Below, one piece after another: positions 1 to 5,318 of a stretch of DNA of 6,785 nucleotides. A program made the position numbers and the translations under genes. Numbering within the stretch: position 1 is the first letter of the stretch; every line of letters starts with the position of its first letter. The notes beneath the pieces are model-generated. The model was given only the letters and a program-made list of their open reading frames with translations, did not search any database and was not told the DNA's origin. The stretch comes from Actinomycetota bacterium (GTDB lineage Bacteria > Actinomycetota > Aquicultoria > Aquicultorales > Aquicultoraceae), in assembly GCA_030017355.1 (NCBI GenBank), contig JASEIR010000124.1, positions 1 to 6,785 of the forward strand, read 5' to 3'.

Positions 1-269
1 AGATTGTTTTTCCAGCAATCATACATAAGATCACAAGACTCATGACTCTTTCGTAAGTCTATGCCAAGATTTTGGTGTATCATTGGAATATCAAACCGAT
101 TGCCGTTATATGTATAGATGATTTTGGTGCCACTAAGATAATCAAGCAGGCCATCGGCTGTTATCGCCTCACCTACCATCTGAACCAAAGTTCGGCTGCT
201 GGCGATATACAAACCGATTACAGTTAATCTATTTGAAAACGAGGTTTCGATATCCAGATAGGCCTTCAT
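1..269 (-). CDS. YprB-like RNase H-fold 3'-5' exonuclease, N-terminal part (cut by window edge)
   Basis: The minus-strand reading frame opens at ATG 269-267 and runs off the left edge after 89 codons, so only the N-terminus is seen. It has the first two motifs of DEDD-type (DnaQ/RNase H-fold) nucleases: D6-I-E8-T at the end of the first strand, and Y54-N-G-x-x-F-D60 as the second motif. This spacing and the 'YNGNRFDIPMI' text fit the YprB ribonuclease-H-like family, whose members are predicted metal-dependent nucleases, often fused to other domains. D80 in 'SCDLMYD' may begin the next block. The remaining catalytic acidic residues lie outside the window. The start is supported by GGAG (plus-strand 274-277) 4 nt upstream. 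The gene is divergent from the DUF72 gene. The nucleic-acid substrate cannot be told. Whether a C-terminal domain follows is unknown. Confidence 0.85.
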   Translation of the reverse strand, partial: MKAYLDIETSFSNRLTVIGLYIASSRTLVQMVGEAITADGLLDYLSGTKIIYTYNGNRFDIPMIHQNLGIDLRKSHESCDLMYDCWKNN

Positions 270-340
270 CTAGCTCCAATCTATAAACAACATAATTGTA
301 ACTCACGGTTAGTCATCCAAGCCAGTCCCTATTCTTGAAA

Positions 341-373
341 CTCACGCCTTATTTCTCAGGAAACAGACGTGAG
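341..373. promoter_or_regulatory. Inverted repeat in the divergent promoter region
   Basis: CTCACG at 341-346 is matched by its reverse complement CGTGAG at 368-373, with 21 nt between them. A third copy of ACTCACG lies at 301-307. The element sits between the divergent exonuclease and DUF72 genes, where an operator for either would be expected. The arms are short, so chance is possible. No regulator is assigned. Confidence 0.25.
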
Positions 374-437
374 ACAACAATAATTCAAAAATTCAAGATT
401 CAAAGTGAAAAATTAAAAATCAAGGCCCTGAAAGGGC

Positions 438-455
438 TATAATTAGCATCAGGAG
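438..455 (+). promoter_or_regulatory. Candidate -10 box and ribosome binding site of the DUF72 gene
   Basis: A perfect TATAAT lies at 438-443 and AGGAG at 451-455, 5 nt before the ATG at 461. No good -35 box is seen 16-18 nt upstream; that stretch is A-rich. If the -10 is real, transcription would begin near 450, leaving a leader of about 10 nt that starts at the ribosome binding site itself. A small hairpin GCCCT-GAA-AGGGC (425-437) abuts the -10 box. Confidence 0.4.
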
Positions 456-460
456 ATTTT

Positions 461-1393
461 ATGGTCGATTACTACATCGGAACCTGCAGTTTTACAGATA
501 GAGGCTTTGACGGAACATTCTACCCAAAAGGAATAGATCCTTCCGAACGAATTGCTTTTTATGCGCAGCATTTTAATGCTGTTGAGATAGACAGCAGCTA
601 CTACGCCCTTCCTTCAGAAAGAAATTCATTGCTGTTTGACCAACGCACTCCAGATGATTTTATCTTTCACTTTAAAGCTTTTGGTTTAATGACAAAACAT
701 CGCGTGCAGACCAACCGGCTTGGGCGCGCGCTTTCCATGCACCTGCCACCGGACTATAAATTACCATACGTAGAAGACCCACCCATTGAGATGTTAAATC
801 AAGCTTTTGATATGTTTTATAGAGCACTTTATCCGTTAAAACTTGCCGGCAAATTGGGGTTGGTTTTGTTTCAATATCCGCCGCATTTCGCTAAAAATAA
901 CGAGAACAAAGATTATATCCGCCTGTGCAAGGAATGGATGAGGGATTATCAACTAGCAATTGAATTTCGCCATAATAGCTGGACTAGCAAGGACCAGCTA
1001 AGCGATACCCTACAATTCTTGCAAAAGCATGATCTTGTTTATGTTTCAGTTGATGAGCCGCAATTTCCTTCAGGTTCGACCATACCACCGATTGCTGAGG
1101 CCACAACTAATATCGCCTACGTGCGATTCCATGGCCGCAACATAAAAAATTGGTTTAGAAAAAACGCTTCTGTTGCTGAGCGGTTTGATTATCTATATAC
1201 AATTGAAGAGCTCAAAGAGTGGGTTCCCAAGATTAAAAATCTTGCAAGTAAAACAGATCAGATCAACATTATGTTTAACAACTGCATGAATACATACCCC
1301 ATACAAAATGCCCGCCAAATTGCTGATTTGCTTGGCGTACTTACCGATAAGCGGCGTGTTGAGCTAATTAACCAGCCTGACTTGGGCATATAA
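461..1393 (+). CDS. DUF72 / YecE-family TIM-barrel protein
   Basis: The 310-residue product matches the DUF72 (YecE) family along its whole length. Family landmarks in order are: GTCSFTDRGF near residues 7-16; the E-I-D-S-S-Y-Y-A-L-P-S block at 42-52; FHFKAF at 69-74; the FQYPPHF strand at 137-143; AIEFRHNSW at 166-174; SVDEP at 196-200; YVRFHGRN at 220-227 followed by W231; and the C-terminal MFNNC...NARQIADLLG at 271-292. DUF72 proteins form a TIM-barrel-like fold resembling sugar-phosphate isomerases and endonuclease IV. Their biochemical role is not established, so no reaction is assigned. The length is near full size for the family, with no frameshift. The ATG is supported by AGGAG 5 nt upstream. 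No signal peptide or membrane segment is seen, so it should be cytoplasmic. It is transcribed in the same direction as the CvpA-CAP gene but separated from it by 146 bp. Confidence 0.93.
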   Translation: MVDYYIGTCSFTDRGFDGTFYPKGIDPSERIAFYAQHFNAVEIDSSYYALPSERNSLLFDQRTPDDFIFHFKAFGLMTKHRVQTNRLGRALSMHLPPDYKLPYVEDPPIEMLNQAFDMFYRALYPLKLAGKLGLVLFQYPPHFAKNNENKDYIRLCKEWMRDYQLAIEFRHNSWTSKDQLSDTLQFLQKHDLVYVSVDEPQFPSGSTIPPIAEATTNIAYVRFHGRNIKNWFRKNASVAERFDYLYTIEELKEWVPKIKNLASKTDQINIMFNNCMNTYPIQNARQIADLLGVLTDKRRVELINQPDLGI

Positions 1394-1449
1394 TAGCCAT
1401 TCAGCCAGATACCATATCCTTAGCTATCTTTCAAAAGACATTTTTACCC

Positions 1450-1468
1450 TAATCCCCTCCTTGGATTA
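1450..1468 (+). promoter_or_regulatory. Hairpin with anti-Shine-Dalgarno-like loop upstream of the CvpA-CAP gene
   Basis: TAATCC (1450-1455) and GGATTA (1463-1468) form a 6-bp stem with loop CCTCCTT. It has no T-run after it, so it does not look like a terminator of the DUF72 gene. The loop CTCCT (1457-1461) is exactly complementary to AGGAG (1530-1534) in the ribosome binding site of the next gene, so a long-range pairing is conceivable. This is an inference from complementarity only. Confidence 0.25.
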
Positions 1469-1539
1469 ACCTCGCACCCTCGCGCTAACCTCAGGCTAGA
1501 AAGGGAATATGTTAGAAGGACAATGTCCGAGGAGCTCAT

Positions 1540-2526
1540 ATGTGTGGCTTTAATCTAATTGACTTATTTATAGCAGCATTTCTTGTTCTTTGGGTGTTGC
1601 ATGGCTACAGGAGAGGATTTTTAGTTTCTATTGTCGACCTTCTACTATTTTTTCTATCGATTTATCTGGCCTTTAAGACGTATCCATTTCTTAGTGCATA
1701 TGCAAATAACACATTTGGACTCTCAAAATCTCTTGCCAACTTATTTTCCTTTGCTCTATCTTTCAGTCTTGCTCACTTAATATTAAGTATGATTTCAATC
1801 CGCTTTATCCACCCGCATATATCAAAGATCCTTATAGGTCATCATGCAGTTAAGTTTGATCGAATTGCTGGTATCCTACCAACAGCTATAGGCGGACTAG
1901 TATGGCTTTTTATCCTGCTTGGCATGTTTTGTTGGTTCCCAATAAGCAACTACATCAAAACCCAAATTACTGAATCTGCTATTGGTAGCCAGATCGTAAA
2001 GATTGCGGCGGTCGTCGAGCCTGAGGTAGAGCAAATTGCAGGCAGAGCTGTTGTTGATACAATAGGTTTCGTAACAACCACAAAAGATAAAGAAGACGAA
2101 ACACCATGGAAACCCAACATACCCACCGATACTAAAACCCAATTCGATCAAGCTGCCGAGGCATATATGTTAAGACTCATAAACCGTGAGCGGGGGATGA
2201 GAGGCTTGGGACTTTTGGTGCTGGATTTAGACCTAAGAAAAGTTGCCCGAGATCATAGCTTGGATATGGTAGAAAATAATTACTTTGACCATGTATCTCC
2301 AAGTGCCGGCGCTTTGGACGATAGGCTTGAGGCAGGCGATGTCTTCTATCTTATGGCTGGAGAAAACATTGCGTATGCCTTAGATATTGATCTAGCCCAT
2401 AATGGGTTGATGGGTAGCCCTGGGCATAGAGCCAACATTCTAGAGCCAAATTACGGACGCGTCGGAATAGGTATAGTTAAAGCTGGTCCCTACGGCTACA
2501 TGTGTACGCAGGATTTTGCTAATTGA
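1540..2526 (+). CDS. CvpA-family membrane domain fused to an extracytoplasmic CAP (SCP/PR-1) domain
   Basis: The 328-residue protein has two parts. Residues 5 to about 175 are CvpA-like. An opening LIDLFI segment is followed by the G-Y-R-R-G-F motif at 22-27, and there are about four hydrophobic helices (roughly 5-22, 27-46, 64-90 and 108-134). A polar linker (181-203) leads to a CAP domain at 205-328. CAP landmarks are INRERGMRGL (214-223), ARDHSLDMVENNYFDH with H239 and H251, GENIA with E275, SPGHRANIL with H296, GRVGIGI (306-312) and the terminal TQDF. The common Trp before SPGH is Leu here (L290). CvpA proteins are integral membrane proteins (colicin V production family). Bacterial CAP domains are usually secreted and their substrates are mostly unknown. 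The inferred topology is a membrane anchor displaying the CAP domain outside the cell. The start at 1540 is supported by GAGGAG (1529-1534), 5 nt upstream. Confidence 0.92.
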   Translation: MCGFNLIDLFIAAFLVLWVLHGYRRGFLVSIVDLLLFFLSIYLAFKTYPFLSAYANNTFGLSKSLANLFSFALSFSLAHLILSMISIRFIHPHISKILIGHHAVKFDRIAGILPTAIGGLVWLFILLGMFCWFPISNYIKTQITESAIGSQIVKIAAVVEPEVEQIAGRAVVDTIGFVTTTKDKEDETPWKPNIPTDTKTQFDQAAEAYMLRLINRERGMRGLGLLVLDLDLRKVARDHSLDMVENNYFDHVSPSAGALDDRLEAGDVFYLMAGENIAYALDIDLAHNGLMGSPGHRANILEPNYGRVGIGIVKAGPYGYMCTQDFAN

Positions 2527-2603
2527 CTTATTAACTCTGGTATATCGAATAGTCGAGGTGTCGAAATTGGAACGTAGGATTTTGCTAATTGACCTATTAA
2601 CTC
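2506..2603 (+). repeat. 32-bp imperfect direct repeat spanning the stop codon of the CvpA-CAP gene
   Basis: Positions 2506-2537 and 2572-2603 match at 30 of 32 bases, with C/T differences at 2509/2575 and 2528/2594. The first copy encodes the last five residues (QDFAN), the TGA stop and 11 nt of trailer. The second copy is entirely non-coding. The offset is 66 bp. This looks like a local tandem duplication or the scar of a rearranged 3' end. Confidence 0.85.
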
Positions 2604-2613
2604 GCAAAATCCC

Positions 2614-2656
2614 GGAAAACCGAACATAAAAAACGATGTTCTGGTTTTCTTCTTTT
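2614..2656. terminator. Bidirectional hairpin terminator between convergent genes
   Basis: GAAAACCGAACAT (2615-2627) pairs with ATGTTC (2636-2641) and GGTTTTC (2643-2649), giving 13 base pairs with one bulged T (2642) and an 8-nt loop. On the plus strand it is followed by TTCTTTT (2650-2656). On the minus strand it is followed by a shorter ATTTT run (complement of AAAAT at 2606-2610). Its place between the CvpA-CAP gene and the convergent STAS gene fits a shared terminator. Confidence 0.75.
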
Positions 2657-2700
2657 ATGCCGCAATAGACTTGTCTCTTAAGCAGCGATAAAGATTTAAA

Positions 2701-3030
2701 TTATGCGATATAATCACGGTCTTTATCCTTAAAAAAGAGCGTATCAAACCCGGCCATACGAAAAACTCGTTTTAGAGACGGGCGTGCATTGATTACGATC
2801 ACCTCTCCATCCACCGTCCGGCTAAGCTTAAGGAGAAGGCCAAATGCGGAGCTATCTGAATAATCAACCTCTGAATAATCAAAAGTGATATCTGCAATGT
2901 CCTCATTCACAGCCAATGGGTAAATAGCTTGCTTTAATATTCCTACAGTATGAAAATCAAGTGAACCCTTGGGTTTTATAATCAATTTGTGCTCGTTTTC
3001 TACATCTACTGTAAATGAAAAACCGCTCAT
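2701..3030 (-). CDS. STAS-domain protein, anti-sigma factor antagonist (SpoIIAA/RsbV-like)
   Basis: The 109-residue product is a single STAS domain of about the usual SpoIIAA/RsbV length. The strand LIIKPKGSLDF (16-26) corresponds to the conserved 'G.LD' region. ADITFDYSEVDYSDSSAFGLLLKL (46-69) holds the D59-S60-S61 motif, where family members carry the serine phosphorylated by a partner anti-sigma kinase. The C-terminal strand-helix is EVIVINARPSLKRVFRMAGFDTLF (76-99). Known antagonists bind the kinase when dephosphorylated and so release a sigma factor. That role is inferred here. No kinase, phosphatase or sigma gene lies in the window, so the partner is unknown. In 'SSAFG' an Ala replaces the Gly often found after the serines. 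The start is supported by AGAAAGG (complement of 3038-3044), 7 nt upstream. The gene converges on the CvpA-CAP gene and is divergent from the hemerythrin gene. Confidence 0.9.
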   Translation of the reverse strand: MSGFSFTVDVENEHKLIIKPKGSLDFHTVGILKQAIYPLAVNEDIADITFDYSEVDYSDSSAFGLLLKLSRTVDGEVIVINARPSLKRVFRMAGFDTLFFKDKDRDYIA

Positions 3031-3069
3031 ACGTTAACCTTTCTTATCGGGTAGATTTCCTCTCAAGTT

Positions 3070-3138
3070 CCCACCGAACAGTTCTCCTGCTAGGCTCTCC
3101 TACCGAATGGTTTTCCCTTTCTTTTGTAAAACCTACCG
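3070..3138 (-). repeat. Three CCYACCG words in the STAS leader region
   Basis: CC(C/T)ACCG occurs at 3070-3076, 3099-3105 and 3132-3138. The first two belong to a longer 18-bp repeat (3070-3087 and 3099-3116, 14 of 18 matching). GGTTTT (3109-3114) and AAAACC (3128-3133) also form an inverted repeat. Read on the minus strand these lie 40-108 nt before the STAS start, so they could be protein-binding sites or leader RNA structure. The function is not known. Confidence 0.35.
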
Positions 3139-3167
3139 CCCTTACCAGCAAACAAACTTTCTGCCGC

Positions 3168-3194
3168 ATTGTACTTTTTATATGCTGCCTGCAA
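3168..3194 (-). promoter_or_regulatory. Possible STAS gene promoter
   Basis: Read on the minus strand, TTGCAG (3194-3189) and TACAAT (3173-3168) resemble -35 and -10 boxes. The 15-nt spacer is shorter than the usual 17. The leader to the STAS ATG would be about 130 nt and would contain the CCYACCG repeats. This is a weak call. Confidence 0.25.
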
Positions 3195-3254
3195 TCATTG
3201 CCTTGTTAGTACCTACCCAAAATCAACGCGTATTATGCAAACTTAAAAAAATAT

Positions 3255-3266
3255 TTTACCGGTAAA
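3255..3266. promoter_or_regulatory. 12-bp perfect palindrome, candidate operator
   Basis: TTTACCGGTAAA is a perfect palindrome placed 169 bp before the hemerythrin gene and 225 bp before the STAS start on the other strand. An A/T-rich tract (3244-3257) abuts it. The size and symmetry suit a dimeric repressor site, but no regulator gene is present in the window. Confidence 0.3.
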
Positions 3267-3434
3267 GGCATTTACTAAGAATTGCTTGGCCTAGAAAAGG
3301 AGAGACGCCAAGAGAGGAGATAACACTAGAAATATCACTATCTCGCTCTAAGCATATCCATAATTAGTTTTGGAAAGAAAACAAGATTGGAAAGAGGATA
3401 AAAAGGTAAATATGCTTCAAAAGGGGATAATTAC

Positions 3435-3977
3435 ATGTTGCCAACTGAACAATTGATGTCGGAGCACAGATTAATTGAGCGGATGGTAACACTGCTTAAT
3501 CATGAATTTTCAAGAGTACAAGCTACAAAGCAGGTAGACCTAGGATTTATTGAGATTGCCGTCGATTTTTTTAGGGTCTATACGGATTTCTGTCATCACG
3601 GCAAGGAAGAGCACATCCTTTTTGGTGAGTTAGAGGCAAAACCACTTCTGCCTGAACATAGGGCTATGATGGATGAGCTAATATATGAGCACATCTTTGT
3701 GCGAAGAGTCCTCAAAGAACTTCTTGAAGCCAAGGGGCGATATGAGCGTGAAGATAATAAGGCTTTTTCGGATATTACACGGACAATGAGCACACTTAGT
3801 ACGTTTTATCCGGCGCATATCGAAAAAGAAGATAAGCATTTCTTCCCTATATCAATAGAGTACTTGAGTGAGGATGAACGTAGCCATATGTTTGAGGCCT
3901 TTTACAAATTCGATAGCAGCCTAATCCATGAACTTTACAATGAAAAAGTTTTGATGCTTGAGCAAAAGCAGAAGTAA
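3435..3977 (+). CDS. Hemerythrin HHE cation-binding domain protein
   Basis: The 180-residue product is an all-helical hemerythrin-like protein. Candidate di-iron ligands are visible in the expected order: H11 in SEHRLIE, H54-H55 with E58-E59 in CHHGKEEHILF, H86 in IYEHIFVRR, and H128 with E132 plus H135 in AHIEKEDKHFFP. Family members bind a non-haem di-iron centre and act in oxygen or NO sensing, iron handling or repair. Which role applies here cannot be told. It has no signal peptide or transmembrane helix, so it is probably cytoplasmic. It carries no attached DNA-binding or signalling domain. The chosen ATG has AAAAGGGG (3419-3426) 8 nt upstream. Met8 is an alternative start, because a short upstream frame ends in TGA overlapping its ATG (3454-3458). 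It is transcribed alone, with repeats downstream. Confidence 0.93.
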   Translation: MLPTEQLMSEHRLIERMVTLLNHEFSRVQATKQVDLGFIEIAVDFFRVYTDFCHHGKEEHILFGELEAKPLLPEHRAMMDELIYEHIFVRRVLKELLEAKGRYEREDNKAFSDITRTMSTLSTFYPAHIEKEDKHFFPISIEYLSEDERSHMFEAFYKFDSSLIHELYNEKVLMLEQKQK

Positions 3978-4020
3978 CTGCCAAAATACATATCGAGGAG
4001 ATCCACAATCTTAAAAAACA

Positions 4021-4142
4021 GGCCCCGTGTAGCTGGCCTATATAGGCCCCGTAGCTGGCCTATATAGGCCCCGCGTAGCTGGCTCTATTGGCCCCCGCGT
4101 CCAGGAGACTCCGTAGCAGGCTCCGTACAGGCTCCGTAGAGG
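4021..4142. repeat. GC-rich tandem repeat array with GGCCTATATAGGCC palindromes
   Basis: Three units of 24, 22 and 24 bp (4021-4044, 4045-4066, 4067-4090) share the pattern GGCCCC-(G/C)GTAGCTGGC-TATA. The unit junctions create the 14-bp perfect palindrome GGCCTATATAGGCC twice (4035-4048 and 4057-4070). The array then shifts to a second, shorter unit: CTCCGTAGCAGG, CTCCGTACAGG and CTCCGTAGAGG (4109-4142). It is clearly richer in GC than its surroundings. There are no unique spacers between the units, so it is not a CRISPR. Confidence 0.85.
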
Positions 4143-4172
4143 CCCCATTAGTAGGAAAGCCTATCACTTAAA

Positions 4173-4197
4173 CAATTACAGTGCAATTACAGTGCAA
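4173..4197. repeat. 11-bp tandem duplication
   Basis: CAATTACAGTG occurs at 4173-4183 and 4184-4194, followed by CAA of a third partial copy. It lies between the GC-rich array and the ABC operon. It is probably a slippage product; no function is suggested. Confidence 0.75.
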
Positions 4198-4302
4198 GTC
4201 TCGGGTATTTTAGCAAGCAAATGCCTGGAGTACTCATGAGTCCACCTGGCCTGGCAGCGGCTTCAGCTTTACAGGCTCTAAAGCAACTTAGCTTTTTATT
4301 TG

Positions 4303-4331
4303 TTTCCATCCCAAACCATAAAAGATATAAT
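4303..4331 (+). promoter_or_regulatory. Probable ABC operon promoter, implying a leaderless or near-leaderless mRNA
   Basis: TTTCCA (4303-4308, 4 of 6 to consensus) and a perfect TATAAT (4326-4331) are 17 nt apart. The expected transcription start is near G4338, only about 3 nt before the ATG at 4341. No good Shine-Dalgarno precedes that ATG, which agrees with leaderless translation. The mRNA start is inferred, not seen. Confidence 0.45.
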
Positions 4332-4340
4332 TTTTGAGAA

Positions 4341-5315
4341 ATGAGTAAACTTGCTATCGAAGCTGAAAATATCAGCAAAAGTTTTGAGGAAATAGTTGCT
4401 CTTGACCAGATAAGCCTTTCTGTTGACAGGGGTTCTGTTTTTGGTCTTCTTGGGCCAAATGGGGCTGGTAAAACTACAACCGTTCGCATACTCAATGGCC
4501 TGGTAAAACCATCAAGCGCAGGAAATATTAATATCCTCGGTTTTGACCTATATAACGAAACTCAAAGCATCCGACAAAGGGTTGGTGTTTTATCTGATTG
4601 CAATCTTTATGAAAGACTAACCGCGATCGAAAACCTTCTTTTGTTCGGCAAATTGTACGGGCTATCAAATAATGAGTCCTTTAAACGGGCTAAAGAGCTT
4701 CTTGAGCGATTCGGGCTGCAGGATAGATCGGGTGATAAAGTAGAGGCATACAGCAAAGGAATGAAGCAAAAGCTATCTATTGCTAGAGCACTAATGGGCG
4801 ATCCTGAGCTCGTCTACCTAGATGAGCCTACTGCCGGCCTAGACCCGGAGGCCTCTTATGAACTCCTTCAATATATAAAAGAGTTAAGTAGCGATAGTTC
4901 AAAGACATTTTTTATAGCATCACACCGCCTTGAAGAAATAGAGTCGATATGCGACGCCGTGGCAATCCTTGCTGAGGGTAAAATCAGAGCATACGGATCG
5001 CCTCAAGAGCTGGCCCGCCAAGTCTTTACTGACTGCTGGGTCTCTGTCAAGCTAGCGCCAGATAATTCTGGTTTCGCGCCCGGTAATTCTGGCAACAGCA
5101 TAGATACTTCCCTGCTGGTAAAACAGCTATCAGAGTTTGACCAAGTTCAGGATATTAAACAATCAGTTGATGGGATCAGGATTAAGGTTAAAGGTAGAGA
5201 TTCGATACCTGAGCTTGTCAGATCACTAGCTAGGCTAGATATTAATATCTACGGAATAGCCGAGGACACGCCATCCCTGCAAGATGCGTATCTTGCAATA
5301 ATTAAGGATATTTAA
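4341..5315 (+). CDS. ABC-2 type exporter, ATP-binding protein
   Basis: The 324-residue product is an ABC ATPase of the DrrA/NatA/CcmA type. Visible motifs are the Walker A G38-PNGAGKT45, signature Y137-SKGMKQK144, Walker B with catalytic glutamate LVYLDE162 followed by the D-loop GLDP (166-169), and the switch histidine H195 in ASHRLEE. The region where the Q-loop glutamine is expected reads VGVLSDCNLYERLT (81-94) with no Gln. Beyond about residue 225 lies the C-terminal accessory domain typical of these exporter ATPases, with a low-complexity stretch of Asn, Ser and Gly at 240-253. It should power the permease encoded 3 nt downstream. The exported substrate is unknown. The start is placed at 4341 because the ABC core begins at residues 4-8 and a promoter lies just upstream. 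No strong ribosome binding site is seen. Confidence 0.95.
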   Translation: MSKLAIEAENISKSFEEIVALDQISLSVDRGSVFGLLGPNGAGKTTTVRILNGLVKPSSAGNINILGFDLYNETQSIRQRVGVLSDCNLYERLTAIENLLLFGKLYGLSNNESFKRAKELLERFGLQDRSGDKVEAYSKGMKQKLSIARALMGDPELVYLDEPTAGLDPEASYELLQYIKELSSDSSKTFFIASHRLEEIESICDAVAILAEGKIRAYGSPQELARQVFTDCWVSVKLAPDNSGFAPGNSGNSIDTSLLVKQLSEFDQVQDIKQSVDGIRIKVKGRDSIPELVRSLARLDINIYGIAEDTPSLQDAYLAIIKDI

Positions 5316-5318
5316 ACG

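Larger units (their letters stand above)
3031..3434. other. 404-bp intergenic region between the divergent STAS and hemerythrin genes
   Basis: No credible gene was found; the 64-codon plus-strand frame that crosses it lacks any recognisable domain. It holds the STAS leader with repeated CCYACCG words, a possible minus-strand promoter near 3168-3194, and a 12-bp palindrome at 3255-3266. A purine-rich leader precedes the hemerythrin gene, with TTGGAAAGA directly repeated at 3370-3378 and 3387-3395. A 14-codon frame (3412-3456) overlaps the hemerythrin start. Its size suggests regulated divergent expression. Confidence 0.6.
3978..4340. other. 363-bp intergenic region before the ABC operon
   Basis: This gap holds the GC-rich tandem array (4021-4142), an 11-bp duplication (4173-4197) and the putative ABC promoter (4303-4331). 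It also holds the palindrome ACTCATGAGT (4232-4241). A 38-codon plus-strand frame (4221-4337) ends 3 nt before the ATPase ATG but has no ribosome binding site and no recognisable domain, so I do not call it a gene. No conventional terminator with a T-run follows the hemerythrin gene. Confidence 0.6.

Noticed and set aside
1070..1090. GGTTCGACC, resembling a tRNA T-arm
   Set aside because: It lies within the DUF72 coding frame and no acceptor stem or anticodon arm surrounds it.
1523..1558. 11-codon frame overlapping the CvpA-CAP start
   Set aside because: Its AAGGA is only 2 nt from the ATG, too close for good initiation, while the main start has an ideal site.
1897..2151. Minus-strand 84-codon frame inside the CvpA-CAP gene
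   Set aside because: It is fully covered by a well supported gene on the other strand and has no recognisable domain.
3015..3209. Plus-strand 64-codon frame overlapping the STAS start
   Set aside because: No domain and no ribosome binding site; the sequence is better explained as the STAS leader and promoter region.
4021..4142. Possible CRISPR array
   Set aside because: The units are contiguous and partly degenerate, with no unique spacers and no cas genes nearby.
4221..4337. 38-codon plus-strand frame ending 3 nt before the ABC ATPase
   Set aside because: It lacks a ribosome binding site and runs through the likely promoter, so the close spacing is probably chance.
4187..4495. Minus-strand 102-codon open frame over the start of the ABC ATPase
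   Set aside because: It is the antisense shadow of the Walker A region, a common source of false proteins, and most of its coding half lies inside the real gene.
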